From: Archangium violaceum Cb vi76
GTDB taxonomy: Bacteria > Myxococcota > Myxococcia > Myxococcales > Myxococcaceae
DNA: 64,000 nt
Direction of reading: 5' to 3'
Assembly: GCF_000733295.1 (NCBI RefSeq)
Contig: NZ_JPMI01000025.1
Location: forward strand, 1 to 64,000
Shown here: one piece after another, positions 48,550-58,100 of the stretch
Numbering within the stretch: position 1 is the first letter of the stretch
Layout of the letters: each line of letters starts with the position of its first letter
The notes under the pieces: model-generated
Told to the model about the DNA's origin: nothing
Seen by the model: only the letters and a program-made list of their open reading frames with translations
The model's database searches: none
Program-made: the position numbers and the translations under genes

Positions 48550-48621
48550 TGTCCGGACTTTCTAGCCCCCCGGACACAGGGCTGACAATGGTGGCCCCTG
48601 GAGCGACTAGGCTGCGAGCCC

Positions 48622-49242
48622 ATGGGACTCGACCGCATCTATCAGGCCATCCCCGCCACGGCCGGCCTCATCGAGCGGGCGCGGGAAGACGCCTCGTTGG
48701 GTGAGTGGCTCGGGCTCGCGCCCGCGTGGTTCCGGAAGGGACCTGGCGGCGCCCTGGCGCCAGGGAAACCCGATCCGGGTGAGCTCGAGCTGTGGCAACG
48801 CGTCCACGCGCTCCTCGAGCAGCAACCAGGACTGGAGGAGCGGAACTGCGACCTGGGGCGGAGTTGGGACCAGCTCCACTACGTGCTGTCCGCCCACCGT
48901 CGAGGCGAACCGGGTTCGGAGGCCGACGCGCTGCTCGATGTGGCGGTGCGCGGGGAGTCCCTCATCGCCGAGCACGTGCGCTCGGGACAAGGCGTGCCGG
49001 TGCGCTACACGCCCCCCGAGCGGGTCGCGGAGATCGCCCGGGTGCTCGCCCCGATGACGTGGGAGTCACTCGAGAAGCAGTGCGTCCCGGACAGAATGGA
49101 AGCCGCGAGGGTCTACAAGTTCTTCGCCAGCCACGCCAACGAGCAGGAGTGGAGCTGGCTCCGCGAGTACTTCCACCGCTTCCGCGCCTTCTACCTGACG
49201 GCCGCCGAGCACGGGAACACCGTGCTGGTCTGCACGGATTGA
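48622..49242 (+). CDS. DUF1877 (YfbM-like) protein
   Basis: A 206-residue protein divergent from the dehydratase gene, 72 bp apart. DUF1877 features include an N-terminal RIYQAIPATAGLIERARE helix, DLGRSWDQLHYVLS, VRYTPPERVAEIARVL, and a C-terminal FHRFRAFYLTAAEHGNTVLV block. The function of the family is unknown; members are cytoplasmic, and several sit in toxin/immunity gene neighbourhoods. No catalytic motif is evident. Whether it works with the dehydratase cannot be told from sequence. Confidence 0.8.
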   Translation: MGLDRIYQAIPATAGLIERAREDASLGEWLGLAPAWFRKGPGGALAPGKPDPGELELWQRVHALLEQQPGLEERNCDLGRSWDQLHYVLSAHRRGEPGSEADALLDVAVRGESLIAEHVRSGQGVPVRYTPPERVAEIARVLAPMTWESLEKQCVPDRMEAARVYKFFASHANEQEWSWLREYFHRFRAFYLTAAEHGNTVLVCTD

Positions 49243-49254
49243 GCTCTCGGCTGC

Positions 49255-49413
49255 TCAGCCCAGGAGCTGATCGCCGAGCAGGTAGCCAACGGTCATGGCC
49301 AGCACCAGCAGTGCGCCTTGCAGTTTCGGCGGTGCGGGCAAGGGGATGTCGAGCAGGCGGCAGCCGGCACCGATGGCCAACGCCAGGACAGGACCGACCA
49401 TGAGGTGCATCAT
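49255..49413 (-). CDS. XapX-domain small membrane protein, second of a tandem pair
   Basis: A 52-residue protein (start ATG 49413, stop 49255-49257) with two hydrophobic helices around the motif GCRLLDIPLPAPPKLQGAL, the XapX (DUF1427) signature. It is ~50% identical by eye to the preceding gene product and overlaps it by 4 bp (ATGA), so it is probably a local duplication. Inner-membrane location is expected; XapX proteins have no established function. Last gene of a five-gene operon. Confidence 0.8.
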   Translation of the reverse strand: MMHLMVGPVLALAIGAGCRLLDIPLPAPPKLQGALLVLAMTVGYLLGDQLLG

Positions 49414-49637
49414 GTGCGTGTCTCCCGGGTCTCACCGCTGGGCCCGCCGCAGTCGTGGCGATGCTTCGCGGGGTGTGTCGCGATGAAATGGTCCGCCAGC
49501 AGGTAGCCGCTCGTCATGGCGACAACGAGGGACGCCCCCACCAGCATGGGCGGCGCGGGGACAGGAATGCCCAGCCAGCGGCAACCCAGGCCGATGGCGA
49601 GACCGAGCAGCAGACCAATACAGAATTTCCAGCTCAA
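49410..49637 (-). CDS. XapX-domain small membrane protein, first of a tandem pair
   Basis: A 75-residue protein with the XapX signature (GLAIGLGCRWLGIPVPAPPM, then VAMTSGYLLADHF) forming two membrane helices, plus a hydrophilic His/Cys-containing tail of ~25 residues (PAKHRHDCGGPSGE) absent from its neighbour. It overlaps the transporter gene upstream and the second XapX gene downstream by 4 bp each, which indicates translational coupling. It may assist or modulate the transporter; this is inferred from context only. Confidence 0.85.
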   Translation of the reverse strand: MSWKFCIGLLLGLAIGLGCRWLGIPVPAPPMLVGASLVVAMTSGYLLADHFIATHPAKHRHDCGGPSGETRETRT

Positions 49638-51259
49638 GGAACGTTCTCCAGCGCGACGATGTGAGTGCTCGCGGGTGTGGCTCCGACGAAGTGGCGCACG
49701 GACGGAGGCCGCGCGTCGCGATGCAGGGCGCGGAGCTTGTCCTGCAAGTGCTGCTCCTCGTGGGTGACACGCTCATGCTGGCGGAGATGCTCCAGCCAGG
49801 AATCGAGGATGAAATATTCGAGAAAGCGGCCCGGCTGCGCCGCGTCTTCCATGACGCCCCACTGCACCGCCCCGTCGCGCCGGCGGGTGCCTCCGAGCAG
49901 GTGGATGTGATGCAGGAACTCCTCACGATCCGCCGGCTCGATGAGGTACTCCACCGTCACGAGCACCGGACCCCGGGCATGGCTCACCTCCGCGGCCACG
50001 GCCGGCCGCGGCCAATGCGCGGACGGAGTGGTATCCCGTGCCATGGCCGCGCTCAGACGGAAACGCAGCGAGAAGATACCCGCGAGCACCGTCGAGACCG
50101 CCGCCACGGTCAGCGAGACCCCGGTGCCAGCCTGCTGCGCGAGCGCCCCCCAGATCAGACTGCCCCCCGCCATGCCCGCGGAGAAGACCACGATGTAGAG
50201 CGAAAGCGCCCGGGCGCGTACCCAGCCGGGTACCGAGACATGCGCGGCTGTCTGCAGCGATGACAGCACGGTGATCCACGACATGCCGTTGGCCAGCATC
50301 GCCACGCAGAGAATCCGCGTGTCGCGGATGCCCGCCAGGGCCAGCATGGTGAGGGCGTAGAGCAGGGTCGCGGCTGGCACCAGCTTGTCGGTATCGAACT
50401 GTTTGCGGAGCTTCGGCAAGGCGATGGCGCCACCGATCGCACCCGCCCCGATGAACCCCAGCAACATTCCGTAGGTGCCCGCTCCAGCGGAGAGCTCCTG
50501 TCGGACCACGATCGCCAGCAGGGCGGGGGCGGCACTGGCGAACACGAAGAAGCAGGCCGCCTTGACCAGCACCGACCGGAACTCACCGGCTTGCAGCGCA
50601 TAGCGCAACCCCGCGCGCAGTGCGCCGCCGAAGGACTCGGCCGGCAGGGCCGAGGCGGACTTCGACGGTTTCCATTGCCACAGGACGAACACCAGCCCCA
50701 GGAACGACAGCGCATTCAGGGAGAACGCCCAGGCCGCGCCGAATCGCGCCACGACCAGCCCGCCCAGCGCGGGGCCGATGGAGCGCGCGATATTCATACC
50801 GATGGAGCTCAAGGCCACCGCCGGTGCCAGCGCCTCGCGCGGGACCATGTCGGCGGTGAGCGCGGCCTGGGCGGGCATCGCCATCGCCGCGCCCGTGCCG
50901 AGCGCGAATGTCAGACACAGCAACAACCAGGCATCGAGCCGGCCGGCATGTGCCGCCAGGGAGACCAGCGTGGCCACGAAGAGCATCCACAGCTGCACCC
51001 CGATCAGGTATCGCCGCCGGTCAACGATGTCCGCCAGCGTGCCGGCAACGAGCGCGAACGTCACGACCGGCAGCGTCGTCGCGGACTGCACGGCCGCGAC
51101 CATGAGCGGAGAGCCCGTCCGCTCCGACATGAACCAGGAGGCGGCGACATCCTGGACCCAGGTTCCGATGTTGCTGGCCAGGACCGCCAGCCAGAGCGCA
51201 CGGAACCCGGAGTGGCGAAGCGGGGCCCATGCCCCAACCGCCGGAGCTTCAGAAGGCAT
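49634..51259 (-). CDS. MFS exporter with C-terminal ABM-like domain
   Basis: A 541-residue protein from ATG 51259; the open frame upstream overlaps the amidohydrolase gene and is not credible. Residues ~1-415 form a 12-helix EntS/MFS_3-type exporter (SNIGTWVQDVAASWFMSER, GTLADIVDRRRYL). The last ~110 residues are soluble and resemble an antibiotic-biosynthesis-monooxygenase (ferredoxin-like) domain (VTVEYLIEPADREEFLHHI, FILDSWLEHLRQHERVT). The family exports small molecules. It overlaps the upstream gene by 11 bp and the XapX gene by 4 bp. Confidence 0.85.
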   Translation of the reverse strand: MPSEAPAVGAWAPLRHSGFRALWLAVLASNIGTWVQDVAASWFMSERTGSPLMVAAVQSATTLPVVTFALVAGTLADIVDRRRYLIGVQLWMLFVATLVSLAAHAGRLDAWLLLCLTFALGTGAAMAMPAQAALTADMVPREALAPAVALSSIGMNIARSIGPALGGLVVARFGAAWAFSLNALSFLGLVFVLWQWKPSKSASALPAESFGGALRAGLRYALQAGEFRSVLVKAACFFVFASAAPALLAIVVRQELSAGAGTYGMLLGFIGAGAIGGAIALPKLRKQFDTDKLVPAATLLYALTMLALAGIRDTRILCVAMLANGMSWITVLSSLQTAAHVSVPGWVRARALSLYIVVFSAGMAGGSLIWGALAQQAGTGVSLTVAAVSTVLAGIFSLRFRLSAAMARDTTPSAHWPRPAVAAEVSHARGPVLVTVEYLIEPADREEFLHHIHLLGGTRRRDGAVQWGVMEDAAQPGRFLEYFILDSWLEHLRQHERVTHEEQHLQDKLRALHRDARPPSVRHFVGATPASTHIVALENVP

Positions 51260-53114
51260 AGCACAAGCATCCCAATGCACCCCAGAAGTCACGCAGCCCG
51301 CCGCCGGGCGGGGGGTGATGTGCGGCGTGATCCTTGCCGTGACCATGCACGGCACACGACGTTCCGGGTGAGTGCGAATGCCGTTGCGCTCGGGCGAACA
51401 GGGCACGGGCCTGAGCCTGGGTGCCGCCCTGGTAGCCACCGAACCGGTTCACCGGCGACCAGTCCGGCATGGGCTTGGGCAACGCGGGAGCGAGCGGGCC
51501 GAAGTCATCGCTGCCGTGCACCACCCTGCCACCCACCACGGTCAACACACTGGTGATGTCCTGGATGGCTTCTTCCGGCACACGGAGGAAATCCGAGGAC
51601 AGCAGCGCGAAATCGGCATAGTGGCCCACCTTCAGGAGGCCCTTGCGATCCTGCTCATGGGAGAACCACGCGCTGCCGTGCGTATACAGGCGCAGCGCTT
51701 CTTCCCGTTCCAGCCTGTTGTCTTCGCCATACATCGACAGGCCGCCCACCGTGCGGCCGGTGCTCAGCCAGTACAACGACACCCACGGGTTGTAACTGGC
51801 CACACGCGTGGCATCGGTGCCAGCACCGACCGGCACGCCCGCGTCCAGCATCTTGCGCACCGGCGGCGTGTTCCGGGTCGCCTCACTGCCGTAGCGCTCC
51901 GCGAAGTACTCGCCCTGGTACGCCATGCGATGCTGGACGGCGATACCGCCCCGCAGCGCGCGCACGCGTTCGATATTGCGCTCGGAGATGGTCTCGGCGT
52001 GATCGATGAACCAGTGCAATCCGTCGAAGGGCACCTCGCGGTTCACCTTCTCGTAGACATCGAGCACACGGCTGATGCTCTCGTCGTAGGTGGCATGGAT
52101 GCGGAAGGGCCAGCGGCGCTGCGCCAGCAGGCGGACCACGTCTTCCAGCTCGCCCTCCATCCCCTGTGGCAGTTCCGGGCGCGGTTCACGGAAATCCTCG
52201 AAGTCCGCCGCCGAGAAGACCAGCATCTCGCCCGCGCCGTTGTGGCGCAGCATGCCGTCACCCTGGAGCGGCGTCAGCATCCGCGACCACCTGTCGAAGT
52301 CCGCGAGCTCGCCCCCCTTCTTCTGGGTGAACAAATTGTAGGCGATGCGCACCGTCAGCTCGCCATCGGCATGCAGCTTCTGGATGATCTCGTAGTCTTC
52401 CGGGTAGTTCTGGAAGCCTCCGCCAGCGTCAATCACCGAGGTGATGCCCAGCCGGTTCAGCTCGCGCATGAAATGGCGGGTGGAGTTGAGCTGGAATTCC
52501 GGCGGCAGCTTCGGTCCCATCGCCAACGTCGCGTAGAGGATCAGCGCATTGGGTTTGGCCAGCAGCAGTCCGGTGGGATTGCCGGCCTGGTCCCGCTCGA
52601 GCCGCCCACCGGGCGGATCCGGACTGTCCTTGGTGTAGCCCACGGCGCGCAATGCGGCGCGGTTGAGGAGGGCCCGGTCGTACAGATGCAGGATGAAGAC
52701 CGGGGTCTCCGGCGCGGCCTCGTTGAGCTCCCGCAGCGTCGGCAGCCGCTTCTCGGCGAACTGGTGCTCGCTGAAGCCGCCCACCACGCGCACCCACTGC
52801 GGCGCCGGCGTCCGAGCCACCTGCTCCTCGAGCATCGCCATCGCGTCGGCCAGCGTGCGCACGCCGTCCCAACGCAGCTCCAGGTTGTAATTCAGGCCAC
52901 CGCGGATCAGATGGAGGTGGCTGTCATTGAGACCGGGGATGATGCGCCGGCCCCCGGCGTCGATGATCCGGGTCCCCGCGGTGGCATGTGCCATCACCGT
53001 GGCATCGTCACCGATGGCCAGCAAGTTGCCACCGGCGACGGCCAACGCCGTCGCCGATGGGTTGTCCCGGTCCAGGGTGGTGATCCGGGCGTTTCTGACG
53101 ATCATGTCGGCCAT
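51249..53114 (-). CDS. amidohydrolase, YtcJ/AepA-like
   Basis: A 621-residue amidohydrolase from ATG 53114. The N-terminal beta-sandwich (MIVRNARITTLDRDN) is followed by the metal-dependent TIM barrel: GLNDSHLHLIRGG (HxH ligands), WFIDHAET, a region near HRMAYQGEYF, and GAGTDATRVASYNP (Asp ligand). Members hydrolyse formamides, amides or cyclic imides; the exact substrate is not predictable. No signal peptide. It lies 80 bp after the YcaC-like gene in the same operon and overlaps the MFS gene by 11 bp. Confidence 0.85.
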   Translation of the reverse strand: MADMIVRNARITTLDRDNPSATALAVAGGNLLAIGDDATVMAHATAGTRIIDAGGRRIIPGLNDSHLHLIRGGLNYNLELRWDGVRTLADAMAMLEEQVARTPAPQWVRVVGGFSEHQFAEKRLPTLRELNEAAPETPVFILHLYDRALLNRAALRAVGYTKDSPDPPGGRLERDQAGNPTGLLLAKPNALILYATLAMGPKLPPEFQLNSTRHFMRELNRLGITSVIDAGGGFQNYPEDYEIIQKLHADGELTVRIAYNLFTQKKGGELADFDRWSRMLTPLQGDGMLRHNGAGEMLVFSAADFEDFREPRPELPQGMEGELEDVVRLLAQRRWPFRIHATYDESISRVLDVYEKVNREVPFDGLHWFIDHAETISERNIERVRALRGGIAVQHRMAYQGEYFAERYGSEATRNTPPVRKMLDAGVPVGAGTDATRVASYNPWVSLYWLSTGRTVGGLSMYGEDNRLEREEALRLYTHGSAWFSHEQDRKGLLKVGHYADFALLSSDFLRVPEEAIQDITSVLTVVGGRVVHGSDDFGPLAPALPKPMPDWSPVNRFGGYQGGTQAQARALFARAQRHSHSPGTSCAVHGHGKDHAAHHPPPGGGLRDFWGALGCLCYAF

Positions 53115-53194
53115 CGGTACAGTCCTTCCCATTCCGGCGACTCGAGCCGGAAACAATCGTTATCGCCTACGACATCCCGATGGCCGCATGGCCA

Positions 53195-53854
53195 TCAGTG
53201 ACCGCCTTCGGACGCGCTGAACATCGTCTTGGCGTACTGGATGCCGATTCCGTAGCCGCCGCCGTGGGTCTTGGCGATGCCGGTGGTCAGGCCATACGTG
53301 GCCTCCCGCGCCCAGTCGCGCTGCAGCTCGAGCAGGTACTGCAGGCTGGTCATCGGAGCCGCACCGGCCTGGATCATCCGCTGCACCGCGCGCTCGTGCG
53401 CCTCGTCGGACACGTCGCCGCAGGCATCGGTGATGACGAACGTCTTGAAGCCCTGGTCGATCGCCGACAGAACGGGGCCGACGATGCACACGCCGGTCCA
53501 CAGTCCCGCGAACACCAGCCGCTCCTTCTCGAACGCGTTGATCTGGGCGATCACCTGCTTGTCTTCCCAGGCATTCATGCTGGTGCGGTCATAGACCTTC
53601 GCGCCAGGAAACGCCTCGGTGATCTCCGGGAACAGCGGCCCCGAGAAGCTCTTCTCCGCGACCGTGGTCAGCAGGGTCGACACGCGGAAGCCAGCGGCGG
53701 CCTTGGAGATCAGCGCGGTGTTGTTGCGCAGCGTGGCGATGTCGATCGAATGCGTCGCGAACGTCATCTGCGACTGGTGATCGATCAGGATCAGCGCATG
53801 GTCGGTGGGGGACAGAAGGCCCTTTCCGGGCGTAGGGGTAGCCTTGAGCGACAT
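53195..53854 (-). CDS. isochorismatase-fold hydrolase, YcaC-like
   Basis: A 219-residue cysteine hydrolase. Asp in ALILIDHQSQM and the nucleophilic Cys in AGLWTGVCIVGPVLSAI match the catalytic positions, and SMNAWEDKQV plus LELQRDWAREATYGL match the YcaC subgroup, whose natural substrate is unresolved. The ATG has GAGGAG 8 bp upstream. It is the first gene of the minus-strand operon, and regulatory element copy B begins 80 bp upstream of its start. Together with the amidohydrolase it may convert an amide/imide compound stepwise. Confidence 0.88.
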   Translation of the reverse strand: MSLKATPTPGKGLLSPTDHALILIDHQSQMTFATHSIDIATLRNNTALISKAAAGFRVSTLLTTVAEKSFSGPLFPEITEAFPGAKVYDRTSMNAWEDKQVIAQINAFEKERLVFAGLWTGVCIVGPVLSAIDQGFKTFVITDACGDVSDEAHERAVQRMIQAGAAPMTSLQYLLELQRDWAREATYGLTTGIAKTHGGGYGIGIQYAKTMFSASEGGH

Positions 53855-53913
53855 GGAATGACTCCTCTTCGGGTTGGGGTTTCAGCTCGGTTTCTGTCAA
53901 ACAGACTAGAGCG

Positions 53914-54273
53914 TCAGGATTTGATGGAAAACACCCGAAAGCGCATGAAACGACTCACCCAAAAGAGGGAGCGGACACCCACCGGCCCGCTATTCATCAA
54001 CGCGGGTGTTCTTGCGCGGCGGCAGGGTGATGCTTCAGGAAGGGTCACGCCGCCCATGCTCAGGAAGTCGTAGAACGAGAACAGGCCACACACGATCGCG
54101 AGGAGGGGTGTCAGCACGCCCAGGCAGAGGCCGAGGGCCGTGAGCGCGAGCGCCGCATGCACCAGCGGTCCACCGGAGGGGTGGAGCAGCAGTGACAGGG
54201 CAACCGACAGGCGGAGCAACAACAGTCCGGCCCCGGGGCCACCTTCGGGAAACATGGAGAAGAGGCGTTGCAC
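53914..54273 (-). CDS. small DoxX-like membrane protein, C-terminus doubtful
   Basis: A 119-codon frame starting at GTG 54273 (ATG 54255 is internal). The first ~80 residues have three hydrophobic stretches (AGLLLLRLSVALSLLL, AALALTALGLCLGVL, LAIVCGLFSFYDF), as in the small DoxX-like proteins often found beside LuxR/propeller-kinase pairs. After LSMGG the sequence becomes Arg/Ser-rich and runs straight through regulatory element B, so the natural C-terminus seems lost or replaced. Possibly a truncated gene. Confidence 0.45.
   Translation of the reverse strand: MQRLFSMFPEGGPGAGLLLLRLSVALSLLLHPSGGPLVHAALALTALGLCLGVLTPLLAIVCGLFSFYDFLSMGGVTLPEASPCRRARTPALMNSGPVGVRSLFWVSRFMRFRVFSIKS
53934..53983 (-). 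promoter_or_regulatory. 50-bp regulatory element, copy B, upstream of the YcaC/amidohydrolase operon
   Basis: Matches copy A (37403-37452) at 40 of 50 positions in the same orientation relative to the downstream genes. The minus strand shows heptamers TGGGTGT and TGGGTGA whose starts are 20 bp apart, the same central CGCTCCCTCTT, then TTTCATGCGCTTTCGGG. It ends 79 bp before the YcaC-like start. Likely an activator-dependent promoter region. Confidence 0.7.
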
Positions 54274-54504
54274 CCGTCAACCTTCCCCCCCTGGTGCACC
54301 CTGGTTATATCTGGGATAAGGGAGCCCGGCCTCCCCATTTCGGGGGATTCCAACGATGTCGATGCCGGGTATCCAGCATTCATTCGCTGGCCGAGCCAAC
54401 GGGATGAAGCCGATGTTTCCACGACGAAGCGCGATGATTCCCGGTGGAATTGCCTCGTGGGGCGGCATGGACCGCGCTGGCCGCCCGGCGGAGGGCTCTG
54501 AGCG

Positions 54505-55137
54505 ATGAGCGCCACGAATCCACCCATTCGCATCCTGATTGTCGACGACCATCCGCTGCTTCGCGAAGGGCTCAGCAGCCTGATCGCCGGGCAACCGGAC
54601 ATGACGCTGGTCGCCGAGGCGGAGAATGGGGAGCAGGCCCTGCGAGCCTTCCGCGACCATCAGCCAGACATCACGCTGATGGACGTGCAGATGCCCACCA
54701 TGAATGGCATCGATGCGATCACGGCCATCCGCACCGGGTTCCCCACCGCGAGAATCATCGTCCTGACGACCTACAAGGGCGACATGCAGGCGTTGCGCGC
54801 CATCAAGGCGGGCGCATCCGGATATCTGCTCAAGAGCATGCTGCGCAAGGAGTTGGTGGAAACCATCCGCAGCGTGCATGCGGGACGCCGCCGCATCGCC
54901 GCCGACATCGCCACCGAAATGGCCGAGCACGTGGCGGACGACGAATTGACTGCAAGGGAATGTGACGTCCTGCGCCTCGTGGCCCTCGGCAGCGCCAACA
55001 AGGAAGTCGCCGCCCGGATGGGCATCTCCGAGGAGACGGTCAAGACGCACATGAAGAACGTTTTGACCAAGCTCGGCGCCAGGGACAGGACGCATGCGGT
55101 GGTCGTCGCGCTGAAGCGGGGAATCATCGACATCTGA
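54505..55137 (+). CDS. NarL/FixJ-type response regulator
   Basis: A 210-residue two-component regulator. The receiver (~8-125) has acidic pocket VDDHP, phospho-acceptor D60 in TLMDVQMP and conserved Lys in YLLKSML. The LuxR-type helix-turn-helix is at ~145-205 (ELTARECDVLRLVALGSANKEVAARM, ISEETVKTHMKNVL). It is followed 6 bp later by the propeller histidine kinase gene, its clear partner. The 231 bp upstream (54274-54504) should contain its promoter; I see no convincing gene there. It is the best local candidate for binding element B. Confidence 0.92.
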   Translation: MSATNPPIRILIVDDHPLLREGLSSLIAGQPDMTLVAEAENGEQALRAFRDHQPDITLMDVQMPTMNGIDAITAIRTGFPTARIIVLTTYKGDMQALRAIKAGASGYLLKSMLRKELVETIRSVHAGRRRIAADIATEMAEHVADDELTARECDVLRLVALGSANKEVAARMGISEETVKTHMKNVLTKLGARDRTHAVVVALKRGIIDI

Positions 55138-55143
55138 GCGTGG

Positions 55144-58100
55144 ATGCGGGGACCGATGGATGTAACGAGGCTCAAGGGACCCCTCGGGGTCTGGCTCCAG
55201 AGGCTGTTCCTCGTGCTCGTCGCGGTGCTTTCGTCCGCCGCGGATACGGTGCTGGCGTTCAGTCAGGACCGGCGCCTCACGCAGTTCCACCACACCCGGT
55301 GGACGATCAAGGAAGGAGCTCCCGGCCAGATCTCCGCGATCGCCCAGACGGAAGACGGGTATCTGTGGATCAGCGCCGCCGCGGCGCTGTACCGGTTCGA
55401 CGGCGTCCGCTTCGAGCGGTTCGAGCCGCCCTCGGGCGATCCCTTCTCCGCCATCCAGACCTTGTACGCCCCGCCCGGTGGAGGGCTGTGGATCGGCTTC
55501 CAGATGGGCGGCATCGCGTTCCTGAAAGGGGGACGCTTGACCCGGTATCGTGGCACCGAGGGCGCACCGGCCAGGCAGGTTTCCGCCTTCGCCACGGACC
55601 GGAACGGCGACGTCTGGACCTCCGAATTGGCTGGAGGACTGTTCCGTCTGTCCGGCGGGCGCTGGGAACAGGTCGGAGAATCCTGGGGATATGCCGGCAA
55701 GGAGTCCCGGTACCTGTTCGTGGACCAGGACGGCACGCTGTGGGTCGCCGCCGAGAAGACCCTGCTGTATCTGCCGCACGGCGCGCGCAGATTCATTCCC
55801 ACGGGCACCAACGTCGGGTGGGTGTTGCAGTTGAGGCAGGCGCCGGATGGAAGGATCTGGATGACGGAATCAGGCGGTGACGTGCGGCCGATTCCGGTGC
55901 CCGGCCACGGACAGACGGAGAATCCCCCTTCCCTGCACGTGGATTCGGCGGGCGTGCAGTTCGCCCGCGACGGGAGCATGTGGCTCACCACCCTGGGTGA
56001 TGGGCTCCGCCGCATCCCCCACCCCGAGCGATTGCCGGCCGGCGACGTGGCGTCGGTGGCCGGGGCGGTGGAATCATTCACCGAGAAGGACGGCCTGAGC
56101 GGAGATTACGCGTGGCCGGTGCTCGAGGATCGCGAGGGCAATCTCTGGGTGGGAACCAGTGGCGGGCTGGATCGCTTCCGCGTCAGCTCGATGGTGCTGG
56201 CGGAGTTCCCGCGCGGTTCACACGACTTCGCCCTGGTCGCGGGGAATGCCGGCGAGCTCTGGGCGGGTACCACCAACCGCCCGCTGATGCGCCTGAGCCA
56301 TGGCGAGGTCTCGTTCGAACAGCCCGGTGCCCCGGTCCGCTCCGCCTACCGCGACCAGGAGGGGGTGATCTGGCTGGGAGCGGACAACGGCCTGTGGCGG
56401 GTGGAGGACGGCCGTCTGAGTCACGTCACGCCGATGCCGGTTCCGCTCTCGCAGGTGCAGGCCATGACTCGCGATCACCGTGGCACGCTCTGGGTGTCGC
56501 TGACGGGCCACCCACAGATGCAGTGGGTGGATGGCCGTTGGAACCCGGTCACGGAGCGGCTGGGATTCTCGGACAAAGAGCGCATCCACACCGCGATGAC
56601 CGATGCTCGCGGGCGGGTATGGCTGGGCCATAAACGGGGCATCATCACCCGGGTCGACGGCGACGAAGTCCGGCGGTTCACCGAGGAAGACGGGCTCCGG
56701 CTGGGAGTCATCACCGCCCTGACCGCTGGCCGCCAGTATGTGTGGGTCGGCGGCCAGTTCGGACTGGCCCTCCATGACGGCCAGCGCTTTCGTCCACTCG
56801 TCGCCGACGGTGACGAGCCATTCCGCAACGTGAGTGGCATCATCGAGCGTTCCGACGGCAGCCTGTGGGTGCATGCCGTGCCGGGTGTCTTCCACATCCC
56901 GGCGGAGGAGGTCCAGCGCGCGCTGGGCGATCCCAGCCATCGCGTGCGCTACGAGTTGTTCGACTTCCTCGACGGACTTCCAGCCAGGCCGACGCTGCTG
57001 CGTCCGCTGCCCACGGCGGTCGCGGGCGACGACGGGCGCCTGTGGTTCGCCACCAGCAACGGCGTGGTCTGGATCGATCCGCAGCGGATCACCCGCAATC
57101 CCATGCCTCCACCGGTGTCCATCCTCGCCGTGCGGGCCGATGGCCGCCGGTACGCGCCCGCGTCGGACGTGACGCTTCCCATCCACCCCGCCAACCTGGA
57201 GATCGATTACACCGCGCTCAGTCTGTCCATCCCCGAGCGCGTGCGCATCCGCTACCGGCTGGAAGGCGTGGACGAGCACTGGCAGGACGTCGGTACGCGG
57301 CGCACCGCCTATTATGGCAACCTGGCTCCGGGGCGGTACCGCTTCCAGGTGATCGCATCGAACAACGACGGCGTGTGGAACGAGCGCGGCGCGAGTCTCG
57401 AGCTCGTCGTTCCGCCCGCGGTCCACCAGACCTGGTGGTTCCGCACGCTCTGCGTGGCGGCAGGATTCCTGCTGCTCTGGCTGCTGTATCTGCTGCGTCT
57501 GCGCCAACTGACCGCGAAGATGCGTGGCCGTCTGGAGGAGCGGCATGCGGAGCGCGAGCGGATCGCCCGGGAACTGCATGACACCCTGCTGCAGAGCGTG
57601 CAGGGGCTGGTGCTCCGGTTACAAGCCGTCGCCGAGCAGCTCCCCGCGCACGAGCCGGCACGGCAGGCGATGGAGAAGGCCCTGGACCGCGCGGACCAGG
57701 TACTGGCCGAGGGCCGCGACCGGGTGATGGAGCTGCGCTCGTCCATCCATGCTGACCGCGACCTGTCGGACGCGCTCGTGCAGGTCGGGGAAGAGCTGGC
57801 GGAGGACATCCCGGCGTCGTTCCGTCTGATCGTGGAAGGAGTACCGCGAGAGCTGGACGCGGCCGTGCAGGTGGAGATCTTCTTGATCGGCCGGGAGGCC
57901 CTGCTCAACGCGTTCCAGCACGCCGGGGGCACGGCCGTGGAAGCGGAGCTCCACTACGACTCCGACGAGTTGCGCGTGCGGATCCGGGACGACGGCGCGG
58001 GCGTGGCCCCGGAGATTCTCGAAATGGGCGGCCGTCCGGGGCACTGGGGCCTCGCGGGGATGCACGAACGGGCAGCGAGGATCGGAGCCACACTTCAAGT

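Noticed and set aside
46105-48585. Plus-strand open frame of 826 codons opposite the LanB-like gene
   Set aside because: Antisense shadow; composition dominated by Gly, His and Arg.
46015-48621. RiPP precursor peptide next to the LanB-like gene
   Set aside because: The 30-bp and 72-bp gaps flanking the gene contain no small frame with a Ser/Thr/Cys-rich core.
53914-53985. C-terminal 24 codons of the DoxX-like frame as real protein
   Set aside because: They coincide with the conserved regulatory element, which better explains the sequence conservation.
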